Below are positions 1 through 11,446 of a stretch of DNA of 64,000 nt, piece after piece. Source of the DNA: Puccinia triticina (taxonomy: Eukaryota > Basidiomycota > Pucciniomycetes > Pucciniales > Pucciniaceae). The translations under genes and the position numbers were made by a program. Within the stretch, counting starts at the first letter, position 1. The number at the start of each line of letters is the position of its first letter. Under the pieces are notes generated by a model. The model was not told the DNA's origin, did no database searches, and was given only the letters and a program-made list of their open reading frames with translations. The stretch is from contig NC_070570.1 of NCBI RefSeq assembly GCF_026914185.1, forward strand, positions 992,001 to 1,056,000, in the 5' to 3' direction.

Positions 1-1051
1 GGCTGGGAAAGCCGGAGCCATGCATGGGATCGCCCAGGATGCCACTCCATTCCGGTGAGCGTCTCTCTGCAGCATGCCTTTTTTTATTTTTTTGAAACGT
101 GTAGATTGACGGTTGTTACATCCAGCTTTAATGAGCAAGATACCCCATCGGCGTATTTCGGAGAACAGCTCCGAGCAGCCGGCTATAACTACCACGGCAA
201 CGAGCCGATGTACAGCGGGATCACCGGCAAAGAGTTCAAAGCTGACATCTATATCGGCCTGGTCTACTACCAACGACTCCGTCACATGGTCGGCGATAAG
301 TGGCAGGTCCGGACGACTGGTAAGGTTGACAAGCTGACGCGCCAACCAGTCAAGGTAAATCCCATTGTTTCTCCAGTCTCATTGCACGCTGGAACAGATC
401 GGCCCAACTTTTTTTTTTTTTGTGCTGTCCAGGGCCGGAAACGAGGAGGAGGGATCCGATTCGGGGAGATGGAGCGAGATGCGTTGCTTGCGCACGGGAC
501 TTCGTTCCTGCTGCAAGACCGACTGATGAACTGTTCGGACTACTCGACCGCCTGGATCTGTAAGCGGTGTGGGCTGCTGAGCTCGTTGGGATACGACCTG
601 ACCGACGAGGCCGAGCGGACGGGCAGCCACCATGTGCAGCAAGCCCATCAGGCCGAACCTACTTACTCCTCTTCTGTCAAGATCCGTGGCCCGCAGGGCG
701 AATACTGTAGACAGTGTGAACCCGACTTCAATCTCAAGCTCGAGCGGCCTACCCAAAACGGCCAGAGCCTGGAATCCCTCCCTAATCAATTAGCTAACCA
801 TATGGACATCATCGCTATTCCTTACGTCAGTCTGTCTCTCTCTCTCTCTCTCTCTCTTCTCTTGAGCAATTTCTTCGAGAATGTCTGACCAGCTCGGTCA
901 ACACATGCAAAAACCACAAATGTATTCCCCCCAACACAGGTATTTCGATATCTGGTTGCCGAACTCATGTCGATGGGAATCAAGTAAGCAGCATTCTTCT
1001 CTTCTTGCACCCATCTCCAGCGCTAAGGTTCGTTCAGAAAGCGGATGTTAA
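1..1051 (+). CDS. RPA135: RNA polymerase I second-largest subunit, C-terminal part (5' truncated by window)
   Basis: This is the C-terminal part of the second-largest catalytic subunit of nucleolar RNA polymerase I, which transcribes pre-rRNA. Exons read as 1-54, 126-354, 433-825, 940-983 and 1021-1051, with GT-AG introns of 71, 78, 114 and 37 bp. The reading opens in the frame of position 2 with an [17 protein letters not shown] stretch. It continues through [22 protein letters not shown] and the [22 protein letters not shown] clamp region, all hallmarks of the Rpb2 family. Two CxxC pairs (CKRC and CRQC) form the C-terminal zinc site. The end [16 protein letters not shown] is more like Pol I than Pol II. 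The last 37-bp intron is short; without it the protein would stop at 985-987 as MGIK. Intron 3 holds a TC microsatellite. The identity is confident; the Pol I assignment over Pol III rests on the C-terminus. Confidence 0.93.
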
Positions 1052-2288
1052 GTTGTCTTTTTTTACCTTCTTTCCGATAGGATCTCGTTACAAGTCGAGT
1101 CAATCTCCATCTAATCAAACACATTATATGCTTCACTCTTTCGTGTATTTCTTTTTGTTTCAGTGGAAGTTTTTTATGTCTTTCTTTTTTTCCTTTTTTT
1201 TTTCCTTGAGCTCATCATGATCGTGATTTCAACTTCGACGTACTCCTTTCTATATTACAACGGGGATAAGGAAATTGGTTGTTTGCCCTTCCTTGTTATG
1301 TTGGAAGGGGGATGTTGAAGATGGGGACAGTGACGGGCCAGAGTCATACACAACCCCAGCTCCCCGCAGGCTTGATCAGACCCCAGAGAGATAAGCACAG
1401 CCCGATTGAAATTCCTGAAATACATCAAGTTATGTAGGTATCGACCACCTTGTTTGGCGGGCGTTTTAATCGACTGGACAGAAGTCATCTCCGCCGGGAG
1501 TTGAGCCGCCGGACCAGTATGATGGGGACTGCGGCTTGAGGTCGTGAGTACTGGTGGGGTTTGGATGGACAGAGCGAGCAACAAATGTGCGTCGCTGCGT
1601 GACCACATACATATTAGAAATATGTGAATATGTGGTTCGCCAGTTTGTATGGTGACCACTTTATTAAATAACCCATCAAAAGCCGGCCTCGTTTTTAGTA
1701 TTTACTCACTCGACCTTCGCTCCCCAAACAAGCTGCAGTCTGGTGTGTTGTTTCATTTCGTGGCACTGTTGAGTGCCGGGTGGACCCGGAGATACATATT
1801 GATGTGGTCTGCAATCTCTCTGCACGGCTCCACTCGGTAGAAGTTCTCGTCAGAGTGTTTGCTTATTTATGTACATGCCGACCGTTGAATGAGGATCCTG
1901 GGGGCCAATACATATCTCTGATGGCTGCCGGCATCCAGCCGGCTGTGGCCCTGGGGGACGCGGCTGGGCAGATCTGCAGCCGAGGCTTGGTGTGTGTGCC
2001 ATGGATACACTACGTCATTGTGATTTGCAAATCCGCTGGGAGACTGGGAGGCCCCGATGGGGAGGATCTTCGAGCGGGGCTGGGAATGGATGGTGGTGGG
2101 AAAGGGCGGGTGGGGATCAGCGCTGGGCTGGCCACTGAGAGCCGATGGGTGCAGTGTTTTCGATGGCAACGGTCGACGGGGATGGTGGGTCTGGGTGAGC
2201 CGAGGTAGTCAAACTCAATGTGAATGTTTTGCAGGGGGTTTGGGGTTTCTGCCCCCAAATTAAGCAAGTTTTTTCCTATTAAAAGCGC

Positions 2289-2291
<3 letters not shown>
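1052..2291. other. intergenic, no gene seen
   Basis: This stretch follows the RPA135 stop. It is pyrimidine-rich near 1055-1220, as expected of a 3' UTR and downstream flank. The open frames here are short, overlap on both strands and match nothing recognised. Confidence 0.5.

Positions 2292-2320
<29 letters not shown>
2292..2320 (+). repeat. CTG trinucleotide microsatellite
   Basis: Nine CTG units plus CT lie in the far upstream region of the next gene. Confidence 0.95.
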
Positions 2321-2399
2321 CGCCTGGCTTCGGAGTGGGTGTGCTGCTGCTGGTTGTTGTTGGTTTTTGTTCCGCCGGATTGCTGCAACGACTAGAGCC

Positions 2400-3835
2400 C
2401 CGCCAGCCAACGCTCCCCTCAGACGCTCCCCAGCCCCAGTACTCCGCTCCAGCCTGCTGGACTAATAAGCAGCCTGAGCCCCAAAGACCCTCCCAGCCAG
2501 CCAGCCAGCCAGCCCCACTTCGACCGACCCGATGGACTTCCTCGAAAACAGTTAAGACTGGTGCAGCCCACCACCCCCAACACCCCTCCTCCCATCTCCC
2601 AGCTCCCAGTCACCGACGACCAGCAGCCATCCCATCCCATCCCATCCCATCCCATCCCAGCGGACGCACTTCGATCATGTCGTCGTCATCCACACCCGCC
2701 CTCTCTGCCGACTAGTCACCCCCAAACACTCCCCAGCCATCCTCCAGTCTGTCTCCCACCCACCCACCAGCCAACCAGTCAACCAACCATAAGCACACAA
2801 CCCAGCAGCTCACAGCACCCTCTCCAACGCCCCGCGATAAGCCAATCAATAATCCCGCCCAGCTCAGCTCTCGTCTATCAGTCACCCGTCAGTCTCCGCC
2901 CTAGTCGGCCAGCCTCGCAAAAGTAAAACCAAAACCACCTCTTGTAAGCCATCTCCCATCATCCCCAGCCAGAGTATGCCTGCACATCGCATACCAGCAG
3001 CAATCAGAGTGTGCTCCTCCCCCACCATCCTTGGCTCGGATAATCACTTCGCTGCTCCTTAAAAGACAGACAAGCGCTCGTCCTGCTGTCTGCCACCTGT
3101 CCAGCACATCCTGCTGCTTCTTGTCCCCCCAGCAATCATTCGCAGCCACCTGCGAGGCTCTTCCCATGTCGACTTTAAGAAGCTTGTTGACCCCTAATCT
3201 CTACAGGCCATTACATCAGCACCAGGATGGTGGCCCGACTGTCCCTCAGTCATAAGCTTCCCTCTCCCTCGCTCAGTCCTTCTCTCCTTATTTCTACCAC
3301 AAACCACACTCCCTTCTACTAACATCTCGCTCCTTACACTCAACCCCAACCAACAAGCTTACCATGCCATTCTCCATTCCCCACCACCCCTAGGTCTCTC
3401 GGTCCCATCCCAGCCGGTCCATCAGCCCTCATCCCGCCCTCACACCCAGCAGTCAGCAGCTAGTCCGGCTCAGAGCAGCATCCAGCCATCCTGTGACTCT
3501 CCCGTTGTAAATTGTCACTATATCCCCTCTGCCACTTGCAACTTCGGCCTCCGTTTCATCCAGCCCCTCCTCGTTCGACATTTTAAAAGTACCCGCTCGC
3601 ATCGTCATCCTGCTCAGGACAAGCCCTTCGCCACTTTCACTCTTCTTTATCTTTTTTTTTTTTTTTGCTTTTTTTCTTTCTATACATACATAGTCCATAA
3701 CAGACAATCGCCTCTATCGACTTTCTTGGGCTGCATCCACGTGAGTAGCCAGCCTGCACATGGCCGATGACCATCACTAACAACTCCCCTCGCCGCCCTC
3801 AGATTTGTCTCCCAGTAGATTAGGAATTACTCAGC
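2400..3835 (+). promoter_or_regulatory. long C/A/T-rich leader and probable 5' UTR with an intron (3741-3802)
   Basis: About 1.4 kb of strongly C-rich, G-poor plus strand precedes the ATG at 3836. It includes CCAG and CCCAT (2631-2655) simple repeats and a polypyrimidine stretch near 3640-3680. A good donor (GTGAGT at 3741) and acceptor (CCCTCAG ending 3802) define a likely 62-bp 5' UTR intron just before the start codon. A long structured leader with a UTR intron suggests post-transcriptional control, but this is inference. Confidence 0.5.
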
Positions 3836-5289
3836 ATGACTGAAATCGACAGTACCCGCATCCTGACTCCCTTGTCACCCACCTACATGCCTTACTTCCC
3901 GCCCCACCGATCCCCGCTCCACTCATCCAGCAACACCCGCCAACGAGACGACTACGAGTTCAGCTCCTCACACTCATCCCCCCCCTCCCCCTCGCCCCAA
4001 GTCCTAGTCACCCTGACCGACGACGAAGATGGCGACGGCACGCTGCCCAAGCCCGACAGACTCACCGAAGGCTATCCCGCCTGGGAGCTGCCCTTCGCCT
4101 CGGAGCCTGCCCTGGAAGGCGAACTCGAACAAGGCTTGCCTCCGCTCAAGAAACTCAAGCCTGATCAGGAGGACACCCTCGTCGTCGGCACCCGCCCGCT
4201 CCTCAAGAACTCCCCCGAAGGGATCGTCCTGCTCGGCGCCGTCAAAGGCATCCTGACCAAGCGAGAATCATCCTCCACCCCTCACAGCCCTTCAGCATCC
4301 AGCCCGATCTGCCCGGAGACCTGCTTTGCACCATGGTCCCGCCCATCCGGCCTCGGCCTAACCACCAGCAGCATCTCCACCCCGCACCAATCGAGCACCC
4401 CTCTCTCACGACGGTCCTCCTCGGGTGCCTCCTCGGCCTGCGCAGGCTCGCTCAAGGCCGTCCGCTTCGCCTCCGGCCACGGCTTCCCCAACGGCCTGGG
4501 CGCCCTCGAGCCCAGCCTGCCCATCCTGCCTGGCCAGGTCGAAGGCCCGGTCGCCGCCATCATGTATCTCACGCACTCCGCCGAGGCTTACGACCGCTCC
4601 CCGATCATCGTCGAGAACGGCCTCCGGCTCCCGCCCCGGGCTAAGCCCGACGACGAGGACGACGTCGGCGAGGAGGAGTCCCACGAGGCTACGCTCAAGC
4701 CTGCCAGCCCCTCCAAGCCTCCCACCAGTCCGCAGAAGAAACGGCGAGCTAAGATCAACCTCGAGCTTGCCAAGATCAGCCCGTAAGTGCTGTTGTCGAC
4801 GCACGCAGAGAAGCTCCGAGGCCCTGACATTTTTTTTCTTCTTATTTGGACGGGTTTTCCAGAGCTTCTCAGCTGTGTGCCTCTCCCGAAGCGCTCTCTC
4901 CCAGGGCCGACAGCGACCACGAGACGAGCATCGTGATTAAGCTGCCCTCGTCGCTCTCGGCCCACCGGTCGTACCGGGAGATCGAGGAAGTGGACGAGGA
5001 GGAGGATGAGGAGGAGGAAGAGACACAGCAGGGGGGTGCGCGCGGGACGCTGGAGGAGGAGGCGGAGGAAGAGAACGAGGAGGACGCGGCGCAGGAGCCC
5101 CCCGAGGAGGCCGACAACAGCGAGGACGAGGAGGACGAGAACCACCACCATCACCATCATCTGCGGATACCGACCGAGAACGCACTCGCTATCCTGCCCT
5201 CCTCCGCCTCGTCTGGCGCCCAATGGGGCCTCGGCAAATGGTCCAGTGGCGAGGTCTTCGAGTCGTGTGACGCCCTCGGAGGCTTCTAA
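3836..5289 (+). CDS. unrecognised Ser/Pro-rich acidic protein with a possible PP1-docking motif
   Basis: Two exons, 3836-4782 and 4863-5289, are joined by a GTAAGT-TTCCAG intron and give about 457 residues. I do not recognise the family. The N-terminal 60 residues are Ser/Pro-rich and look disordered. A segment at about residues 120-145 (SPEGIVLLGAVKGILTKRE) and another at about 200-240 (SLKAVRFASGHGFPNGLG) look more ordered. KAVRF fits the K/R-x-V/I-x-F docking pattern for protein phosphatase 1, and 'GIL...VRF' pairs are common in fungal PP1 regulators. A KKRR cluster at about residues 300-305 could be a nuclear signal. Exon 2 encodes long Glu/Asp runs and a His tract, ending in a conserved-looking SGAQWGLGKWSSGEVFESCDALGGF-type tail. 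It lies in a TE-free island, has GC-rich codons and is surely a host gene. Function is unknown; a PP1-binding regulator is the best guess. Confidence 0.75.
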
Positions 5290-7343
5290 CCTTCCCCTCC
5301 CCCCCCTTGTCCTATAATCCTTGTCCTTCCCTTCCACACACACTCCAAAGACTCTTCTTTCCCCCCCTTTCGATATCTATCTTTGTTTTCTGTTCGTCTC
5401 CGTTTGTCTTGTCCTTCAGTTCCTCGTCCTGTTGCAGTTGTTGTGAGTCTCGTCGCGCGGCGGATGGCCGTCGCCTCTTGTTTATCCTCTCCTCCTCCTT
5501 TTTCCCGGCTCTTGCAGGAGACCCGGTGTGGGCCTTTGGGGCCCCGCCTCTTCGTGCGTAGAGATCGCGTCAATCGTCAGTCGCTCTTTACGGCTTGCTT
5601 GCCCGTTGCGCCCCGCTCCTCGGCCTTGACTGGCCGGCCTTCTGGACGTGTGTGTGTGCGGTGGTTCTGAGCTCCATCTCTATGCGCACTGTTTCCGGCA
5701 CCCCTTGCTTCACCAGGCCTCTGTCCGAGCGTCTTCCAGACTCTCCCGGCCGCGCCAAGGTGGCCATGAGGTCCATCGCGAGGGCACCCCGAGCGCACCC
5801 CAGGCTCTTCCTTCTTGGGCATTTCCTGGCTGTCTCTGGGGACTACGGGGGGCCTTCCTTCCTGGCTCTCGCCGCAGACAGTCCCAAGGGGTTGGGGGGG
5901 GGGGGGGGGGGGGGAGCGCAACAGGGCTGCCGCTGTGTCCGCTCGCGCCCGGCGGCTTCTTTCGTCGAGCTGCCTCGCTCGAGAAGGCGCCTCAGGAATC
6001 GCACGGCCTGGCCGCCGCGAGGACCGGGCCTCTCGGGGCTCTAGGACGACTCGTACAGTCCCCCCCCCCCCCCCGAGCGAAGGACGCAGCGGTTGGCGGA
6101 CGAGCGCAGGCGAACGGTCGCTCTCATCAGTCGAGAAAGATGCCCTTTCCGCAGTCCAAATCAGCGCCGCGGGGTCGTGTCAAACTGGTTACATCTTCAT
6201 GCATGCAGGTCCAACATCCGTGAGCAGCAAGATTGCATAGACTCAAAGAAAATCACCGCCAAATCATCGAATCCCAACCGGCGCCAAAGGTAAGCGGTGT
6301 GAGAAAACTCAAGGACATGAGCTGATTAGGGAGGAGCTGGCACCCCATGTCCTCTTTTTCTAGACAAAGTCAACAAAACGCAGACCAACAGCGCCGATTT
6401 CATTTCAAGAGTTGGAGAGCCAATCGGTAAGCAGATGGTGCTATAAGCAAGGAAGAAAGAAACAGAAGGCTGATGAAGGAGCAATTTTAATCCATGGTTG
6501 ATAACATTGTGCCACTTCTTTTTGCTGTTTTGCGAATGCGAAGTAAGATCGGATACCAAAAGGCCAAGGCCCTATCCAAGTAAGAAACAAAGGAGTCTTG
6601 AATGATAAAGATGAGACTCAGAGTGATGGCTGAAATGGTTTTCATTTACTTGGATCAGATCACAACAATCCTCTCTATTATTGTTCTTATCTCTCTTCAT
6701 CAAGTAGAGAGTGGCCATGCTCCTGCTCTTAGGCAACCAACACACTCATTAGTTCACCTTATCTCGGTTGGAAATGCAACAAGAGCATCACAATTTGACA
6801 AAAGGAATAAAATATGAGTCCTTTGAGATCGTTCAGGTTTGATCCCCGGCTGATTGCTTTGGCCAATCTGCACCCATGGGCTTGACCCCGTGCTAAATTT
6901 GAGGGCTGGATCAAGGCTGGATCGCTCGATGCGCTTCTGGAGCGCAGAGGGGGAGGGCGTTCAAGGATCCTGATGATCTTGATGCCAGCTTGGGTTGCAT
7001 AGGCCCTGAGCGGCAGTCCCCAAAGGTTGAGGAGTCGATCACTCAACGCGCTTCTGGAGCGCAGAGAGGCATGTGTCAACTCAACTCTGCTGGAGTCATG
7101 GGCAAAACCCTTGTTGGTCCAACAATGCCGGCATGTCTACCCCTCTCCACCAAGATTCTGTTGTGACAACCAAAACCACACCAACCATTGCTTTTGTGGT
7201 AATTTCTGCACCTGTCAGAACAGGACCCCAACAAGCTTCTATGGAACCAGCCCATGTAAAACTTAAATCCTGGCCAAAATGCAATTTTGCTACCAAGCAG
7301 AATTGTTTTTTTTTTTTTTTTTTTTTTTTTGCTTGAAATACCA
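5290..7343. other. 3' flank and intergenic region, no supported gene
   Basis: C/T-rich 3' UTR-like sequence runs to about 5550. A GC-rich stretch (5600-6200) is open in several frames only because of its composition. From 6300 on the sequence is AT-richer and TE-like, with a duplicated CGCGCTTCTGGAGCGCAGAG-type motif near 6925-6945 and 7045-7065. A T-tract of 26 bases ends at 7330. Confidence 0.4.
5894..5914 (+). repeat. G homopolymer (21 G)
   Basis: An uninterrupted run of 21 G is followed 145 bp later by a run of 15 C (6060-6074). The two could pair as an intramolecular duplex or form quadruplex and i-motif structures. Homopolymer lengths are prone to assembly error. Confidence 0.9.
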
Positions 7344-8636
7344 GTTTCAATCGAACTTAGCTAAGTCCCTCAATTGGAGGCGCGGGAGCGCTGTCGCGAA
7401 GCGACCCTCTGAAGGAGGGACTTACACCCTACCTCGTAAAACAGTAGGCAGCAGAAATCCCATTTGGCTGGGGAAAACTTTCAAAGTTTTCAACTCTTGA
7501 TATCTCAACTCACCTGTAGGCTATCAAAATTCTGAGTAGACAGTTTTGTCCGCCTACATCAGCACTTACACCAGCCACCTTACTGAGGTTGGATCCCTCC
7601 AAAAGCTCTCTTGAATCCCAAATGAAACAAAAAGTACTTCATGGGTTTTGGGAGGGCATTGTTCAAACAGGCCTGGGTCAAAGCCACACTTTTGGCGCCT
7701 GTCAAAACTTAGCAGCTCTTACATTTTTTAAAAAAAATCACGTTTAAGTGTTACAGATAAAAGAAAAATACCAGCAGAGAGCCATGCTTCTTGGCTACCT
7801 CTTGGAGCAGTTGACTTGGCCCAACACTGCCAGAGCTACGCTTTGCTACAAAACGCGGTGCTCTTGCGTAGCAAAGCGGGCCCCCGCTTTTTTATATGAA
7901 GAATAGTGTTAGAGCAGCGGCTTCCCTGCTACTTAAACCGGCAGCAAAGCGCCAGCCCCGCTACTGTAAAACATTTTTTTGCGCTTTTGCTACTATTTAG
8001 TGAAGCAAAAGCGCTATAGTGTTTCTGGAGCTTTTTGGCCACTATCTGCTTTGAAGTAGCGGCAATAGTGCAGCGAGTCGGGCGCTGTTTGCCGCTATCA
8101 GCGTTGGATTAGCGACAAAAGTGCAGCGGGCGGGGCGCTGTTTGCCGCTATCAGCGCACAAATATCTAGCCACAGGAGCACGGCAGGCAGATGAGCTTGT
8201 CAATGTCACCCACAAGCCAACCAAGAATATTTATATATAAATATTTACTGGGCAGTTATTTTCTAAGTTATACTTACAGCAATACACATATCAAACAATT
8301 TAAATTGCCTTTCATCAGAAACCCCTATCCGTTTACTTCATCACCATCCTCAAGTCCACAGCTTCTCTCCAGACTCTAATCAAATTAAATGTTTAACTCT
8401 TTGAGATGTTGGACCAAGAAATAACCCCAGAAAATCAGATTGATGATTCTCCCACCCCGGCAGCTGCAATCCGCCAATCTGCTCAAAAAATAACCACTAT
8501 TGTCACTCCTGGATTTGTTCCAACACAATCTGATTCCCAAAGGGCTCTTTGTAGTGACATACAAATCCCTTCAAAGTCCAAGGGACCCAGAACTTCTGAA
8601 ACCACAGCAACTTGGACTGTGACCAATACTTTGAGC

Positions 8637-9021
8637 AACGGTAGGCCGCTACGCTGCGCTAGAAATCAGCTAACTGCCAATTACAGCGGCGCAGCTGGCA
8701 ACAAGATTTTCCAAACTCCCTGAATTGTGCAGTCCTAATTGACTGATCCCTCAGGGAGGCTTATAGTTCAATCCACGCAAGGCAAGCAGTTGAATGCTTC
8801 AAAACAGACCATGTTAGCTGAACTGTCCTCAAAATGGAATTTTGGCTCTGCATCTGGTAACCAGGATATCCTGACTCCCTGATGCAATGGTCCTGCTGGA
8901 CCATTTTGATCATGGAGGCTCCTAGAATATTCTCACCAGTTTAAGTGGTTCAATGCTGAGGAAAGGGCCGCGTAATCCGCAGTTAGCTCATTTTTTGGTG
9001 TAGCGTAGCGGCCCACCGTTG
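8637..9021. mobile_element. hAT-type MITE nested in the transposase first exon
   Basis: Inverted ends read AACGGTAGGCCGCTACGCT on the left and AGCGTAGCGGCCCACCGTTG on the right, with similarity continuing about 60 bp inward. The flanking direct repeat is CTTTGAGC (8629-8636 and 9022-9029). Element plus one duplication is 393 bp, a multiple of three. Removing it rejoins the transposase as ...TNTLS|SQSAQ... in the same frame and restores a GTGAGT donor at 9045. Confidence 0.85.
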
Positions 9022-11362
9022 CTTTGAGCAGCCAGTCTGCTCAGGTGAGTGATGTTTTTTGTTGTTATAAGTTATCTTATCCTCTAGATTATTGTTTTTT
9101 ATTGATTTTAGTATTTATTTTTCAATCTAACCCAGGATCAGACCAGTTCCACCCAAGAATCCACCAATGCGGCCAACTCAGAAAATATATACCATCTTGT
9201 GCAAGACTCCAATGAGGAAAACTCCAAAGCCGCTGCACACTTGATGGATTACAAGACCAAGAAGAAGCTTGGCCCTTGAAAAGATGGAACTGAAAGCGTA
9301 CTTTTATATTTCTTGCAGGTGCAGGATACTACATCATACACTTGCTTGTGGTGTCCAAAAATTGTGAAGGCCTTGAACTTGTCGTACTACAATCTCAAGA
9401 TCCATTGGGATGGCTCAAACATCAAAGTCACTATTTGGGCTGCTTGTCCTGGTCAATCCAAAGCTATAGAGGGCGGTGCAAAGCTTCCTCCAACTGAATC
9501 TCAGTCCAACGCTCAGTATAAGACTCAGTCAATCAACAAACCGGGTACCACAATTGCCACATACATGAGAAAGGGCCGCTTCAATAATAAAACCTTCAAC
9601 AAGCTTATGGCTTTCTGGTTGATCCGACACTCTCTCCCCTGGCTTTGCTTTGAAGATGAAACCCTTTGCGTCATCTTTGATTACCTTCAGTCTTTGACCC
9701 AGCTCCACTCGCAAACCTGGGCAGCAACAACTGCACACAGTCTTTATCTTTCTCTTCAGCGAGGTGTTTTGGAAGGTATCAAGGTTTGTTCAATTTCAGT
9801 CTAGCCAGGTATCCCTCTGATTCCACTGTCCTAAGCCGCAGCAGCTTGGTTCTTGTTTGGCGGCACTGAAAATTTGACATGTATTCTTTAGGAATCTGAA
9901 TCAATGATTAGCTTAGTATCTGACGTGTTGTCAACAAAAGGCGGCCACAAAGCATTTTTAGGCATATCTGTATGCTACATCACAAAACGTTGGGAATATC
10001 GCTCACACCACTTATTGATGAAGTATATCTCTTGGCACCACAACAGCAAGTATCTTGCAGCGCCGTTTGCCAGAGTTCTCATCAAGAACAATCTCCATAA
10101 TAAGATAAGTACAAGTTGATATCTCTTCTGTTTCTGAATGCAACCAAACTTCAATAAGCTCACTTGATTTTTTTTTTTTTTTTTTTTTTTGTTTACATTC
10201 TTTAAAAGAGAACTGATTCAGGCTCAAACAACTTTACAATGGTAAATGAGTTATTGAAGTGGATTGAAAATCACAATGGTACAACCTGGGATTCTTTGGT
10301 AAGCCACCAACGCTGCTTTTGCCATGTTTTGGCTCTGGTTTGTGGTTCAGGCCTTGCTGCCGTCAATCAGCGAGGAGGGAGGAATGATCAAAGATGGTGT
10401 TGAGGAGGAGTCCAAAGCAGACAAAGAGATCAATCCTGAAGATGTGGATGACACTGAGACCAAGTCCGAATCAAATGATGATCACAGAGATGGCCCTGAG
10501 GCCGGAGTGACTAGTAAAAAGTCCAAAGGCAAGTATGCTACAAGTGGTATTGACTCCACTTTGAAAAAGGTTTGTCAGACTCATGTCTTGGTATCTATCT
10601 CAGTCACTATAATTAGGCTAATCCGTTTTGATTCCTTCTAGATTGACTATGTATGTTGTTGGATAGCCAGCTCTCCTGCAAAACAGGCCGAGTTCAAAGT
10701 CTGGGCGCACAAGTTAGGCTACAATGGCCCAGGAATCATTGGTGGCTATGGCATACAATGGAATATCACATACAAAAGTAGGAATCAAGCGTATAAGGCT
10801 TGAAAAGTAAGTTGGATGATTTTAAAAACCTCAAGATCTAAATAAACAACTAGAGCTGAATAAATTCAATGTTGTACTTGTAGGTATTGGATCAACTCTT
10901 GATCAACAAGACCAAGAATGGTAAGGGAAAGTTTTTCAAAGTTTACGAGTTATCATTGGCAGAGTGGGACAATATCAAGGTGTTGAACAGCTTTCTGAAG
11001 GTACCGTTCAATATTTTATCTATCAACTTTGAGTCCTTGCATGTTGATATGTCTCTGTCTCACAATTCTCAATAGTTATCCCTGGACCTGAAAATGTTGA
11101 GTTTTCTGTTAGTCTGCTACCATGATGTATCACCACAGTATGGAGGGCTGTTGGATTGACCCATGAGCACTACCAACCAACCACCCAGCTGGCAGCCACA
11201 AGCGTCTGTAGCCTACACCACGGCCAAATAGGTGTTGTTGCGGCCCACAGCGTCACCTGACGTTGCATTTGGGGTTGCGGCCGCAGTGACTGCGCCTACT
11301 TGCGCAGTCACGCGGGCTTGCAACGACAGGGTGACGCTGCATCCCGCAGCGACAGGTACATG

Positions 11363-11446
11363 CCTGTAGTGCTAGTTGGTAAAGGCAGCACTCTAGTATG
11401 TGTCTCAGCATAGCTGAGGTCGTGAGTTCAACTCTCACCAGACACA
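11363..11446 (+). ncRNA. tRNA-like / SINE-head sequence with B-box
   Basis: A D-arm-like GCTAGTTGGTAAAGGC is followed by a T-arm (stem GTGAG/CTCAC, loop TTCAACT) that makes a good RNA polymerase III B-box. A 7-bp stem, TGTGTCT (11399-11405) with AGACACA (11440-11446), encloses the T arm. A full cloverleaf does not fold by eye, so this is a degenerate tRNA or a tRNA-derived SINE head rather than a functional tRNA. It shares AGTTGGTxAAGGCAGCACT with the sequence at 17562-17642. Confidence 0.5.

Noticed and set aside
4588..5343. 251-codon minus-strand frame
   Set aside because: Antisense shadow of the acidic-protein gene; Arg/Leu/Val runs mirror the Glu/Asp codons, and the sense gene has clear splice sites.
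5577..6223. Several long frames on both strands in a GC-rich stretch
   Set aside because: Open because of composition; they cross the G21 and C15 runs and show no family signal.
6757..6855. tRNA-like A-box (CTCGGTTGGAAATGC) and B-box (GGTTTGATCCCCG) pair
   Set aside because: Spacing and stems do not support a tRNA and the A-box is weak; weaker than the three tRNA-like calls kept.
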